From: JBBQWS01 sp038210415
GTDB taxonomy: Bacteria; Actinomycetota; Actinomycetes; Prado026
Assembly: GCA_038210415.1 (NCBI GenBank)
Contig: JBBQWS010000005.1
Location: forward strand, 1-64,000
Length of the DNA stretch: 64,000 nucleotides
Direction of reading: 5' to 3'
Shown in pieces: positions 26,719 to 35,520 of this stretch (the stretch's first letter is position 1; every line of letters starts with the position of its first letter). The translations under genes were made by a program, and so were the position numbers. Under the pieces are notes generated by a model. It was not told where the DNA came from. It did no database searches and saw only the letters and a list, made by a program, of their open reading frames with translations.

Positions 26719-26740
26719 GCCGCTAGCCGAGCAGACCCTT
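26701..26740 (+). terminator. strong hairpin spanning the antitoxin stop codon
   Basis: AAGGGTCTGCTCGG (26701-26714) and CCGAGCAGACCCTT (26727-26740) are perfect 14-bp complements around a 12-nt loop that contains the TGA stop of the antitoxin gene. No T run follows, which is usual in GC-rich genomes. It probably ends the kgd-side transcripts. Confidence 0.7.
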
Positions 26741-26827
26741 GGTCCGGAAGACCCGGCGGAATCCCGGCTCCTCACCGTGGTCCGGCAGCAGCGGTTCCAG
26801 GGCCGGGGCGGTCAACGGCGCTGGCTA
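26723..26827 (-). pseudogene. possible remnant of a degraded gene
   Basis: In the 178-bp gap between the antitoxin and the MmcQ gene, the minus strand reads a coding-like tail (LEPLLPDHGEEPGF, then RRVFRTKGLLG and stop at 26723). An in-frame stop cuts it off upstream at about 26825. Just upstream, another frame continues with VWVAELASAVDRPG, as if a frameshift had split a gene end. The family is not recognised and this may be chance. I see nothing else in 26741-26896. Confidence 0.2.
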
Positions 26828-26896
26828 GTTCGGCGACCCAGACCCCTGGTTGCGGATCGGCGCGGCGTCGGCGGAGGTCGCTCTGCTCAGCCGCCC

Positions 26897-27247
26897 TCAC
26901 ATGTCGAACTCCGCGAACCAGGCCGCTGCGACCTTCTTCGGCACGACCATGCGCCACGCGTCGAAGATCAGCTCCTCCATCTCGTCCTCGTCGATAGCAG
27001 CGAGTCGGACCCGTACCCAGTTGTAGCGCTCGTCGGACGGCGCCGGGATGACGAACGTGTCCGGCCGCGAGGCGATGAGGTCGGCCCGCTCTTCCTTCGG
27101 GAAAGCGAAGCCCAGCAAGGACTCGTCCGGCGAGATGGCCAGCCAGACGCTGCTGCGGACCCGGAACTTCACCTGGTCGCGGACGAACGCCCGCTCGGTG
27201 CGTGGCAGGGTCTGAGCCAGTCGGATCACGTCGTCGGCGACGACCAC
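26897..27247 (-). CDS. MmcQ/YjbR family protein
   Basis: A 116-residue protein of the MmcQ/YjbR fold (CyaY-like, DNA-binding-like). Typical patterns are LPRTERAFVRDQVKFRVRSSVWLAI, FAFPKEERADLIASRP and YNWVRVRLAAIDEDEMEELIFDAWRMVVPKK. I chose the GTG at 27247 because AGGAGG lies seven bases before it; longer frames run into the divergent acetyltransferase promoter. The biochemical role of the family is not settled. It is probably a monocistronic cytoplasmic protein. Confidence 0.8.
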   Translation of the reverse strand: MVVADDVIRLAQTLPRTERAFVRDQVKFRVRSSVWLAISPDESLLGFAFPKEERADLIASRPDTFVIPAPSDERYNWVRVRLAAIDEDEMEELIFDAWRMVVPKKVAAAWFAEFDM

Positions 27248-27323
27248 GAGCCCACCTCCTGACCGGTTCTCTTCGGACTCCTCGTTCGTCATCATGGTGG
27301 GCGCCGACGGCGAGGAGCCAGTG

Positions 27324-27893
27324 ATGACCGACGACAGCGCCACCGCGTGGGGCGGCACCTTCATCGCGGTGACCGACCGGCTCCTGCTCCGTACGTTCCG
27401 ACTGGACGACCTCCCGCTCTACGCCGCGCTCAACAGCGACCCGGCGGGCTACGCGACCTTGGGCGGCGAGCCGATCTCGCGGGAGGACTCCGACGACATC
27501 GCCGAGTGGGCACAGGACCTATACGCAGCCGAGGGAATCGGGCTGCTCGCCGTCGAGCGGCGCGTCGACGGCGTCTTCCTCGGGATGTGCGGCCTGCACC
27601 ACCAGGAGTCGTACCCGGACGACGTGGAGATCGGCTGGAGACTCGCCCACGAGCACTGGGGTCGCGGCTATGCGACAGAGGCCGCGGCAGGCTGGCTCGA
27701 CCTCGGCTTCGGCCCGCTCGGACTCGACCGCATCATCTCGATCACCGACGTCGACAACGTCCGCAGCCTCGCGGTCATGGGGCGGCTCGGCATGACCTAC
27801 GACCACTTCACCCGCATCGTCGACGAGGGGGTCGTGTTCGATGCAGTGGTCCACTCGATCACCGCGGAACGCTGGCGATCGACGCGGATGTAA
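27324..27893 (+). CDS. GNAT acetyltransferase (RimJ/RimL-like)
   Basis: A 189-residue acetyltransferase of the Acetyltransf_3 type. It begins with VTDRLLLRTFRLDDLPLYAAL, has the acetyl-CoA loop in HWGRGYATEAAAGWLDLGF, and ends with DNVRSLAVMGRLGMTY, all typical of RimJ/RimL-like proteins that modify N-terminal or small-molecule amines. The ATG at 27324 has AGGAG six bases upstream. It is divergent from the MmcQ gene. The substrate is unknown. Confidence 0.85.
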   Translation: MTDDSATAWGGTFIAVTDRLLLRTFRLDDLPLYAALNSDPAGYATLGGEPISREDSDDIAEWAQDLYAAEGIGLLAVERRVDGVFLGMCGLHHQESYPDDVEIGWRLAHEHWGRGYATEAAAGWLDLGFGPLGLDRIISITDVDNVRSLAVMGRLGMTYDHFTRIVDEGVVFDAVVHSITAERWRSTRM

Positions 27894-27956
27894 CGCTTCG
27901 GCCCCTTCGCCGCGTCAGGTGGGTGGGGGACCGATGAAGTCAGGAGGGAGCGGGCG

Positions 27957-28469
27957 ATGGACGAGGCGCCGGACGACTTCGAGTCGTTCGCGACGACGTG
28001 CATGCCCGCGCTCTTCCGCACGGCCTACGTCCTGTGCGGCGACTGGCACCTGGCTCAGGACCTCGTGCAGGACACGTTGCTCAAGGTGCACCTGAAATGG
28101 CGCCGGGTGGCCGGGGCCGACAACCCCGTCGGCTATGTGCACACGATGCTGGTCCGCACCTTCCTCAGCCACAGCCGCCGCCGGATGTCGCGGGAACGGC
28201 CCGTCCACCAGCTGCCGGACGTTGGGGCGATCGAGCCGGATCTCGACCTGCAGCTGAGTCTGCTGCTGGCGTTGCAGTCCTTGCCCCCGCGCGACCGGGC
28301 GGTCCTGGTCCTGCGCTTCCTCGAGGACAAGACGGCCGAGCAGACGGCTGCCGACCTTCGCTCGACCGCGGGTGCGGTCCGCGTGCGAAGCCACCGGGCC
28401 CTGCTGCGGCTGCGTGACGTTCTCAGCACTGACCCCGAGCCGTTGTTCGTGACGAAGGAGGAGCCGTGA
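27957..28469 (+). CDS. ECF sigma factor, SigE family (actinobacterial)
   Basis: A 170-residue extracytoplasmic-function sigma factor. Region 2 is FATTCMPALFRTAYVLCGDWHLAQDLVQDTLLKVHLKWRRV, and region 4 is LPPRDRAVLVLRFLEDKTAEQTAADLRSTAGAVRVRSHRALLRLR. The group is close to SigE-family (SIG41-like) factors, which are usually encoded with a membrane partner. AGGAGGGAG lies upstream of the ATG. Its stop overlaps the GTG of the next gene (GTGA), so sigma factor and partner are coupled. Target promoters cannot be seen. Confidence 0.88.
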   Translation: MDEAPDDFESFATTCMPALFRTAYVLCGDWHLAQDLVQDTLLKVHLKWRRVAGADNPVGYVHTMLVRTFLSHSRRRMSRERPVHQLPDVGAIEPDLDLQLSLLLALQSLPPRDRAVLVLRFLEDKTAEQTAADLRSTAGAVRVRSHRALLRLRDVLSTDPEPLFVTKEEP

Positions 28470-29521
28470 CCAGCGACCTGGAGCAGGCACTGCGAGCCCG
28501 GTTGCGCAGCGCGGCCGACGTCGCCGCGGCGCCGGTCGCCGAGATCCTTGGCAACGTTCGGTCGCGGGTGCCTGGTGCACGGCGCCGCCGTCGGAGCACC
28601 CTCGTGGTCGCCTGCTCGGCGGCCGGCGCGGCTGTCGTCGTGGTGGCGGTCGCGCTCGTCGGGTCGACCGGGCAGCCGGCCGGGTTGACGCCAGCCCCCG
28701 CCGATGGTGCGACACCCACCGCGATCACGGTCCAGTCGGCCTGCCCGGACCAGGCCGCAGCGGCCATGGACCACGAACCAGCCGATCTCGGCCCGGTCGA
28801 CGCCGCATACATCTGCGGCAACGAGAACCGGACGCTGTCGGACGGGTCGGTCTGGCAGTTCACGGTGACCCACAAGGCTACTGCGGGGCTGCCCGCGCTA
28901 CTGGCCGCTTACGCAGTGCCAGACGCAAGCGTTGACGCCACGCTGGCCTGCCAAGCCGTCGGCCAGATCATCTCACCGGTCTTCCTGCACAGCGCCGGGC
29001 GGGTGATCGCGATCCGCCCCCCGTTCGGCGCCTGCGACGCGCCTTCGGCCGCGGCCCAGGCTGCGCTCAGCCACCTGACCACGGAGGTGGTGGCTGTGGA
29101 GAAGGGCCAGCTGATGAGCTCGGCGGCGGCCAGCGCAGTCGGGTGCTCGCAGGCGTGGAAGGACATGCTGCACCTGGCCATCGCCCAAACAGCAGCCACT
29201 GGAACCCAGCCGACTCCGTTCCCGACCTCGGGCACGTACATCAGCTGCTCCTACGCGACGCCGACGTCGCCGACCAACAACCCTCAGCTCGGCGCAGGGC
29301 TACGGCTGACGCCAGCGGACCTGACTGCGCTCAACAGCGCGCTCGTCGCGTCCGCGGCGGATCCCGGGTGCAGCACCGAGGCGCACACCGGGTTCACAGT
29401 GGTGATCGATCCCTCCGGCGGCGACGAGACGTACTTCGCCGTCGGCGGCTGCGCCGTGCAGCAGGGTCAACGATTCTGGCGGGCAAGCCCGGCCTTGACG
29501 GCCTGGCTCGCCACCCACTGA
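28466..29521 (+). CDS. membrane-anchored partner of the ECF sigma factor (putative anti-sigma)
   Basis: A 351-residue protein with a cytoplasmic N-terminus (about 44 residues, helical, DLEQALRARLRSAADV), a basic stretch (ARRRRRS), one membrane helix at about 46-66 (LVVACSAAGAAVVVVAVALVG) and a large Ala/Thr-rich extracytoplasmic domain with several cysteines. The arrangement is that of sigma-factor-linked membrane proteins in actinobacteria, where the short N-terminus may bind the sigma factor. No zinc-finger anti-sigma motif is present. The extracellular domain family is not recognised. Confidence 0.65.
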   Translation: MTSDLEQALRARLRSAADVAAAPVAEILGNVRSRVPGARRRRRSTLVVACSAAGAAVVVVAVALVGSTGQPAGLTPAPADGATPTAITVQSACPDQAAAAMDHEPADLGPVDAAYICGNENRTLSDGSVWQFTVTHKATAGLPALLAAYAVPDASVDATLACQAVGQIISPVFLHSAGRVIAIRPPFGACDAPSAAAQAALSHLTTEVVAVEKGQLMSSAAASAVGCSQAWKDMLHLAIAQTAATGTQPTPFPTSGTYISCSYATPTSPTNNPQLGAGLRLTPADLTALNSALVASAADPGCSTEAHTGFTVVIDPSGGDETYFAVGGCAVQQGQRFWRASPALTAWLATH

Positions 29522-29556
29522 CCTACGACCACTCGATCCGTGCAGACCAGTGGCGT

Positions 29557-30033
29557 TCAGCCGAACAGCGCCGCTGAGACCTCGGCCCACGAGGACTCAG
29601 ACGGCTCGCCGACCCCGCGAGCGAGCACGATGCCGGTGCGGGTGAGCACGAGGGCCTGCACCTCGTCGCTGCCCGCGATCTCCAGCGGGCGCTGGAACTT
29701 GGTGACGTCGGTGTACAGCGTGACCGTCCTGGCCAGGACGTCGGGATCGCCGATCCCGGATGACATCCCACCATCGATGAACCGCCGGACCGGCCGCCAC
29801 GCCCCGGACAGGACGGGCAGCTCGAGAACTGCGACCGCGAGGTCACCGGTCGAGCCCCTGATTGTCGGGGGGACTCCTGCGTCGACGGCGCGGGCGATCC
29901 ATCGGTCGACGCAGGGCTGGTGGCGCTGTCGGAACGCGACCACCGCCAACGTCCGGTCGGCCGGGAGATCGCCGGGCAGCGCAAACTCGACTCCGAGGAG
30001 CGAGCGGCCGGCTACGTCCGGGAAGCGCACCAC
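29557..30033 (-). CDS. hypothetical protein, possibly thioredoxin-fold
   Basis: A 158-residue protein without a clear family match. The N-terminal pattern GVEFALPGDLPADRTLAVVAFRQRHQPCVDRWIARA resembles peroxiredoxin/thioredoxin-like folds but lacks a CxxC motif; a single Cys sits in RHQPCVDRW. The middle carries WRPVRRFIDGGMSSGI, and the end TRTGIVLARGVGEPS. It begins with two GTG codons seven bases after the stop of the alpha/beta hydrolase and is probably in the same transcript. The start is uncertain, with no good ribosome site. Confidence 0.5.
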   Translation of the reverse strand: MVRFPDVAGRSLLGVEFALPGDLPADRTLAVVAFRQRHQPCVDRWIARAVDAGVPPTIRGSTGDLAVAVLELPVLSGAWRPVRRFIDGGMSSGIGDPDVLARTVTLYTDVTKFQRPLEIAGSDEVQALVLTRTGIVLARGVGEPSESSWAEVSAALFG

Positions 30034-30040
30034 GGAGGGG

Positions 30041-30961
30041 TCAGCCCGCTTGGGCGTCGAGGTTCCCGCGGCCGTGAGTCAGCCGGTGCCGAAGGCCGGC
30101 CCGGTCGATCGCGGCGGGCTCGGTGGTGGCCAGGAAGTCGAGCAGCACCTGGCTGAACCGGGCTGGCTCGTCCTGGTGCGGGAAGTGCCGCGACTGCTCG
30201 AAGATCTCCAGCCGGCTCCCCTCCATCTGCTCGTGCCCGGCGTAACCATGGGACACGGGGATCACGGTGTCCTTGGCCCCCCACACGATCAGGGACGGCC
30301 GGCCGGCCGCGAGGTACAACCGGTCGTCGGCGCTGATCCGCTGGCCGCCCGGACCCACCACGCTGCGCAGCGTGTGCACGAACGCGGACCGGGCGGGACC
30401 GTCCGCCAGCGACGCATAGCCTCGGGCCGCCTCCACGACGGAGGGACGGGGTCGCAACGGCAGTCTGCCGAGGAGCCCCGCCACGGCTACACCGACGTCG
30501 CGCACCTGCCGGCTGGCGATGACCGGCAGCACCAGCTCGGCGCCCGGCAGCGTCGCCGCCCGCAGGGCCAGGCTGACCTCGCGGCCCAACCCTCCGCTGG
30601 AGACCAGGACCAGTCGGTCGCAGTGCTCGTAGTACTGGTAGGCGAACTGCAGGGCGACGCCGCCGCCGAGCGAGTGGCCGACCACCGTGGCCCGGTCGTG
30701 GCCGAGGCGCTCCAGCAGGTCGCGCAGGACGCTCGCGAGAGCCCCGAGCGAGTAGTCGGCCCGCGGCTTGTCGGACTCCCCGTGGCCGAGCAGGTCCGGT
30801 GCGATCACGTGCGCGTGCTCGGCCAGTGCGGGGATCACCGGGTCCCAGGTCGCGCTGCTGCTGGTGATGCCGTGGACTAGTAGCAGCACCGGCAGCCTCG
30901 GGTCCCCCGCCTCGCGGTAGGTGATCCGATGGCCGTGCATGGTGACTTCCGCGTACCGCAA
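30041..30961 (-). CDS. alpha/beta hydrolase (epoxide-hydrolase/MhpC-like)
   Basis: A 306-residue single-domain hydrolase. The oxyanion motif is LLVHGITSSSATWD (29-41), the nucleophile elbow is GHSLGG with Ser97, the acid is in VWGAKDTVIPVSH, and the catalytic His is in SRHFPHQDEP. Its cap region has a GRLPLRPRPSVVE segment typical of actinobacterial hydrolases of this class. Substrate unknown. In the 114-bp gap upstream (30962-31075) CAGTAGGC occurs twice, 18 bp apart; no other structure is clear there. Confidence 0.85.
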   Translation of the reverse strand: MRYAEVTMHGHRITYREAGDPRLPVLLLVHGITSSSATWDPVIPALAEHAHVIAPDLLGHGESDKPRADYSLGALASVLRDLLERLGHDRATVVGHSLGGGVALQFAYQYYEHCDRLVLVSSGGLGREVSLALRAATLPGAELVLPVIASRQVRDVGVAVAGLLGRLPLRPRPSVVEAARGYASLADGPARSAFVHTLRSVVGPGGQRISADDRLYLAAGRPSLIVWGAKDTVIPVSHGYAGHEQMEGSRLEIFEQSRHFPHQDEPARFSQVLLDFLATTEPAAIDRAGLRHRLTHGRGNLDAQAG

Positions 30962-31075
30962 GCGCGTCTCCTTCGGCCGGTCCTGTACGCCAGCATGCTT
31001 CAGTAGGCCCCTGAGGTCCAGTAGGCGCCCCTAGCCGGCGTGGTCGAGAACCCCTGGCCACGACCCTGAGGTGAG

Positions 31076-31465
31076 TCAGCCCTTGGCGTAGTTGCTGGCG
31101 CCCCACCAGTCGACGACCACCACGGGCTCGTCCCCGACGACCCACGCGTCGTGCCCGTGCGGCAGAGCGGTGACGTCGCCCGGGCCGGCGTCGACACGTG
31201 AGCCGTCCGCCATCTCGATCCGCAGGACACCAGCGACGTGGTACTGGAAGTGCGGTGCCTCGCAGAGGTCGGTCCCCGCGATCGGACGCACGTGGTCGGA
31301 CCAGCGCCAGCCCGGCTGCAGGGTGAGCCGGCCGATCTCGCTGCCGCCGATCCGGAGCAGGTCGACCTGGCCGAGCTCGAAGGCCCGGGTCTCGTCGGGC
31401 GCCGCGAAGTTCTTCCGCTCGGCGCCGGTTGCGTCGGTGGTGGCGGTGGTGGCGGTCTCGGTCAT
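31076..31465 (-). CDS. cupin-domain protein
   Basis: A 129-residue small beta-barrel protein. The cupin strand motifs read GGSEIGRLTLQPGWRWSDHVRP and DAGPGDVTALPHGHDAWVVGDEPV, with a histidine-containing metal-site pattern (HFQYHVAG). It could bind a metal and act as a small enzyme or sensor. AAGGAG precedes the ATG. It is divergent from the SARP-like regulator, and the heptamer repeats in the gap suggest joint control. The function is not known. Confidence 0.75.
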   Translation of the reverse strand: MTETATTATTDATGAERKNFAAPDETRAFELGQVDLLRIGGSEIGRLTLQPGWRWSDHVRPIAGTDLCEAPHFQYHVAGVLRIEMADGSRVDAGPGDVTALPHGHDAWVVGDEPVVVVDWWGASNYAKG

Positions 31466-31522
31466 CGGACTCTCCTTTGCTCGGCCCCCTCGGGGGAGTG
31501 GCCGAATCCTGTTCCGCCGTCC

Positions 31523-31540
31523 TTGCAGGGGCTTTGCAGG
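31523..31540. promoter_or_regulatory. SARP-box-like direct heptamer repeats
   Basis: TTGCAGG occurs at 31523-31529 and again at 31534-31540, exactly 11 bp apart, in the 113-bp divergent gap between the cupin gene and the BTAD regulator. Direct heptamers at one helical turn are the usual binding pattern of SARP/OmpR-type winged-helix regulators. The likely target is the regulator's own promoter. Confidence 0.45.
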
Positions 31541-31578
31541 TCCTTACGCCCAGCGGCTGTTGGGTCTTTGATGGGGGC

Positions 31579-34500
31579 ATGCAGACGCTGGCCATCCGGC
31601 TGCTCGGCGACCTCGGCCATCTCGACGTCGATGGCGTGGACCCCGTCGCTCTGGGGAGTCGGAAGGCGCGATCGCTGTTGTGGTTGCTGGCAATCGCCCG
31701 CGGGGCTGTCGTCTCGAGCGACGCGATCATCGAGTCGCTCTGGGCCGAGGACCCGCCGACCCGCCCGGCCGACCAGGTGGCCGTCCTGGTCAGCCGGCTG
31801 AGGGGCGTGCTCGGCCGAGAGCGCATCGAGCACGGCGACTCCGGGTACCGGCTGCAGTACGACTGGCTCGACGTCGACGAGGTGGACGCCCTCACCGCCG
31901 AGTCCGAACGACGATGCGCGGCCGGAAATCCTTCCGGCGCGGCAGCCGCGGCTCGGGTGTCCGTCTCTCTGCTCCGTTCGACCCCGAGCGGTCCCGATCT
32001 CGCCGGCCCCTGGGCCGCGACCCAGCTGGCCTCGCTCGAGCGGCTCGTCGCGCGCGCTCGCCGGGTCGCGGCGGACGGGCTGCTGGCTTCCGGGTCGTGG
32101 CTCGAGGCCGTCGACGTCGCGAGCGACTCGCTGGCCCGGGACCCCTACGACGAGCAGGCGTTGCGGGTCGTCATGCGCGCGAACGGCGCAGGTGGTCGCA
32201 CGGCGGCGGCGCTGGCTGCGTTCGCAGCTGCGAGCGATCGACTCGCGGACGAGCTCGGCGCCGATCCGTCCCGCGAGACCCTCGACCTCCACCTGGCGAT
32301 CCTTCGCGGCGACGCCGTGATCGCGTTGCCGCCGACGCGGGCGGAGGGGCGCGAGGGTCTCCCGGAAGTCGGACGACTCCCCTGGGTCGGACGACAGCCG
32401 GAGCTCGATCGCCTCGACGCGGCCGCGGCACGTGCGTCGGAAGGCACGGTGCAGGTTGTCGTGGTCGAGGGGGAGGCCGGAATCGGCAAGACGAGTCTGC
32501 TGCGTCGCTGGGCAGCGGGGCGGCCGAACACCGACGTCGTGCTGTTCGGAACCTGCGCGGAGCCTGGCCGAGCGGCGCCTCTCGAACCCCTGCTCAGCGT
32601 CCTCGCTACGCACTTCAGGGAGGTCGGTGAGGGGAGGACAATCCAAGCCCTCGGGGCCGACGCTCCGCTGCTGGCGCCGCTGCTCGGGCTCGCGCCCGGG
32701 GCAACGATGCCGTTCCTGCTGGTCGACGGCGTGGTCGGGCCGACCTTGCTCTACGGAGCGTTGTCCGCACTCGTCCCGCGGCTGGCCCCGTCAGGGCTGG
32801 TCGTGCTGGTCCTGGACGACGCGCACCTCTGCGGAGCGGCCCTGGCCGAGTGGCTCCAGCTCATCCGGGTACGCCGCGCGCGCCTGCTGGTGGTCGCGAC
32901 CGTGCGTACCCCGGAGGCCTCCCCGGTCCTGGGGACCGAGGTGCTGCGCATCGGACCGCTGGACTCCGCCCAGACCCGCGACCTCGTCGGCGCCGAACGG
33001 GCCGACGACCTCTTCGCTCGGTCCGGTGGCCATCCTCTGTTCCTCACTGAGCTGGCGCTTGCGGCTGCGGGTGAGGGACTGCCGATCTCGCTGCTCGACG
33101 CCGTCTCGACCCGTTGCGATTCATTGGGTCGGGCCGGCCGCACCCTGCGGAGCGCGGCAGTGGTCGGGGACCGAGTCGACCTCGATCTGCTCGCCGCGGT
33201 GCTCAACCGACCCGCTGTCGAGATCCTGGACGACGCAGAGACGGGGGTGCTGCACCAGCTCCTGGTCGACGACGCCGGGACGTTCCGGTTCCGGCACGCC
33301 CTCGTCCGGGATGCGCTGTCGGCGACCGCGAGTGCGGGCCGTTCGGCCTGGCTGCACCGGCAGGTCGCGCGCGTCCTGGCCCGGCGCCCGTCGGCCGACC
33401 CGGCCGAGGTCGCCGACCACGCGCGACGCGGCGGCGACGTGGAGCTGGCAGCGACTGCGCTGCGTGCGGCGGCGGCCCGGGCGGCTGAACGCTTCGACCA
33501 CGCGACGGCCGAGTCGCTGCTCGACGAGGCGCTCGCGTTGCACCCGGAGCCGGAGGCCTGGCTCGCACGGGCCCGGGTGCGGACCCGACGCGGGGCGTAT
33601 GCGGCGGCCTACCGCGACGTCGAGCGGGCCCGGCCCACGGGCGCGAGCGCGCTCGAGGTCGGAGCTTGGGCCTCCTACTTCGACCGTCGGTTCGACCAGG
33701 CGACGGCGTACGCGACCGACGGTGCGGCGCAGGCGGAGGACCCGGCGACCCGGGCAAGGTGCCTCACGGTCGCCGGGCGCACCCGGCACGCCGCGGGCGA
33801 CCTGCGCGCCGCCGAGGGGCTGCTCCAGGACGGCATCGACGCCTCGGCCGGACCGGACCGGATGATCGCGAGCGCCTGGTTGGGCGTGCTCCGCTCGCAC
33901 CAGAGTCGACCGGCGGATGCTCTCGCCCTGCTGCGCGCTGCGACCCGACCGGGGCTGGGCGCCGACCACACGTCGGCAGTGCTGCATGCGCTGCTGTTCT
34001 CCGGACACGCAAACGCGCTGACCGGTCGTCCGGCCGCGGCGCTGGGCCTGTTCCAGCAGTACACCGACGAGGTCGACCGCAGGCACGTGGTCAGATTCGA
34101 GGGACGTGGCACCAACTTCGCGGGCTGGGTCCTGCGCAGCCTCGGTTCGACGGCCGAAGCAGCTGAGCGGCACCAGGAGGCGTTCGAGATCGCCGAGCGC
34201 ATCGGCGCTCCGGAAACGAGGGTCGCCTCGCTCGAGGACCTCGCCGAGGGGCGACTCGCGGCGGGCGACCCCGACAGCGCGGACCAGCTGCTCACGCTGG
34301 CGGAGGCCGGCCTGCGGGGCGACCTCGTCTTCGGGTGGCGACTGCGCTTCAAGCTGGACCTGCTGCGCGCGCGGTGCGCGCTGGCTCGGGAGGACGCGGC
34401 GACCGCGCTGCAGCTCTCGTTGGCACTGGCCGCGAGAGCCGGTGAGCTTGAGGTCCCGCGGTATGCCGCCGTGGCGCGGCTTGTTGCGCACCGTGCGCGG

Positions 34501-34764
34501 GCGGCCACCGGTGATCCCGTCGACCTCGAAGCCGTCGCGTCCGACCTCAGCGACGTGCAGTCGGCTGTCGCGATCGAGGCCTGGTGGTGGACCGGGGAGT
34601 CGGCTGCCGCGCACCGGGTGCCGCACTGGGTCGACATGGCTTCGGCTCAGGTCGAGGCACTGAGCGAGAACGCGGCCGGTCGCGGGGACGCCTTGCGCTC
34701 TGCGGCAGCGACCCGGCTCGATGCCTGGAAGTCGACCGCGGGCCGCCGGTCAGACCACGGTTGA
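31579..34764 (+). CDS. SARP-like large transcriptional regulator (winged helix, BTAD, AAA ATPase, TPR)
   Basis: A 1061-residue regulator. Residues 1-95 form an OmpR-like winged helix (ALGSRKARSLLWLLAIARG, VLVSRLRGVLG). Residues 96-245 are the bacterial transcriptional activation domain (BTAD), ending DELGADPSRETLDLHLAILRG. An AAA_16-type ATPase follows with Walker A GEAGIGKT at 298-305 and Walker B LVVLVLDDAHLC near 400. The C-terminal half (about 600-1040) is helical, TPR-like. This is the AfsR/large-SARP layout. The ATG at 31579 is preceded by GGGGG. It may control the cupin gene and itself. The last 15 bp overlap the convergent methyltransferase gene. Confidence 0.85.
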   Translation: MQTLAIRLLGDLGHLDVDGVDPVALGSRKARSLLWLLAIARGAVVSSDAIIESLWAEDPPTRPADQVAVLVSRLRGVLGRERIEHGDSGYRLQYDWLDVDEVDALTAESERRCAAGNPSGAAAAARVSVSLLRSTPSGPDLAGPWAATQLASLERLVARARRVAADGLLASGSWLEAVDVASDSLARDPYDEQALRVVMRANGAGGRTAAALAAFAAASDRLADELGADPSRETLDLHLAILRGDAVIALPPTRAEGREGLPEVGRLPWVGRQPELDRLDAAAARASEGTVQVVVVEGEAGIGKTSLLRRWAAGRPNTDVVLFGTCAEPGRAAPLEPLLSVLATHFREVGEGRTIQALGADAPLLAPLLGLAPGATMPFLLVDGVVGPTLLYGALSALVPRLAPSGLVVLVLDDAHLCGAALAEWLQLIRVRRARLLVVATVRTPEASPVLGTEVLRIGPLDSAQTRDLVGAERADDLFARSGGHPLFLTELALAAAGEGLPISLLDAVSTRCDSLGRAGRTLRSAAVVGDRVDLDLLAAVLNRPAVEILDDAETGVLHQLLVDDAGTFRFRHALVRDALSATASAGRSAWLHRQVARVLARRPSADPAEVADHARRGGDVELAATALRAAAARAAERFDHATAESLLDEALALHPEPEAWLARARVRTRRGAYAAAYRDVERARPTGASALEVGAWASYFDRRFDQATAYATDGAAQAEDPATRARCLTVAGRTRHAAGDLRAAEGLLQDGIDASAGPDRMIASAWLGVLRSHQSRPADALALLRAATRPGLGADHTSAVLHALLFSGHANALTGRPAAALGLFQQYTDEVDRRHVVRFEGRGTNFAGWVLRSLGSTAEAAERHQEAFEIAERIGAPETRVASLEDLAEGRLAAGDPDSADQLLTLAEAGLRGDLVFGWRLRFKLDLLRARCALAREDAATALQLSLALAARAGELEVPRYAAVARLVAHRARAATGDPVDLEAVASDLSDVQSAVAIEAWWWTGESAAAHRVPHWVDMASAQVEALSENAAGRGDALRSAAATRLDAWKSTAGRRSDHG

Positions 34765-35520
34765 CGCACTGAGCACCAGCAACGGGACCACGAGTGGCGG
34801 CGCATCCATGAGCGAGCGCTCGCACTCCAGCCGGAGCTGCTCCAGCTGACCTGCCGTCAGTGCGGCGACGAACGGGGCCAGGTGGGCCATCCCCAGCCGC
34901 CAGGCCGTCAGCCCCGCAGGTGTGCGTACCCCGACCTCGACCTGGCGCACGACGACCTCGACCCGTCGATAGCCGGCCGACCAGGCGAGCAGCTCGAGCT
35001 TCCCCCGGTCGTCGACCTGCGGCTCGACCTCGGACTTCAGCCGCACGTACCACTCAGGCACCTCGAACCCGTGTCGCGTCGCGATCGCGTCGACCTGAGC
35101 CTTCGCGGGATGCGACCAGCCGGCGATGAAGGCACTCGCGACGAGCCCGGGCGCGAGCCGCCGCGCCTCGAGGAGGCCGGCCAACGGGTCGGGAAGGTGA
35201 CCGAGGCAGCAGGCAGCCAGAACCAGGTCGAAGCTGTCTGACGCGAAGGGCAACGCCTCGGCGTCGCCGACCACGGCCGAGGCCCAGCCCGTGCCGGCCC
35301 GGAGCATCGCCGGAGCCAGGTCCAGGCCGACGACCCAGTCAGCGCCTGCTCGCGCGACGGCTCGGGCCGCGGCTCCCGTCCCCGTACCGAGGTCAAGCAC
35401 ACGCGCCAGGCGTACGGGCACCGGCGACGCGGCGACCAGCACGTCGGCAAGCACCCCGTACGCCGCGTCCGGACCGGCCGCCCAGGCCGACCCGGCAGCG
35501 TCGTAGGCAGAGCGGATCAC
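34750..35520 (-). CDS. class I SAM-dependent methyltransferase
   Basis: A 256-residue methyltransferase. SAM-binding motif I is VLDLGTGTG at 41-49, followed by the acidic-end strand WVVGLDLAPAML and motif FDLVLAACCLGHLPDP. The GTG at 35520 overlaps the upstream phosphotransferase stop (GTGA), which decides the start and removes an unrelated 79-residue extension. Its 3' end overlaps the SARP-like gene by 15 bp. The acceptor is unknown; the context of kinase-like and NTF2-fold genes gives no firm clue. Confidence 0.85.
   Translation of the reverse strand: MIRSAYDAAGSAWAAGPDAAYGVLADVLVAASPVPVRLARVLDLGTGTGAAARAVARAGADWVVGLDLAPAMLRAGTGWASAVVGDAEALPFASDSFDLVLAACCLGHLPDPLAGLLEARRLAPGLVASAFIAGWSHPAKAQVDAIATRHGFEVPEWYVRLKSEVEPQVDDRGKLELLAWSAGYRRVEVVVRQVEVGVRTPAGLTAWRLGMAHLAPFVAALTAGQLEQLRLECERSLMDAPPLVVPLLVLSASTVV

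Noticed and set aside
30962..31075. CAGTAGGC repeated 18 bp apart upstream of the alpha/beta hydrolase gene
   Set aside because: The spacing does not fit a helical turn and no inverted symmetry exists; probably chance.
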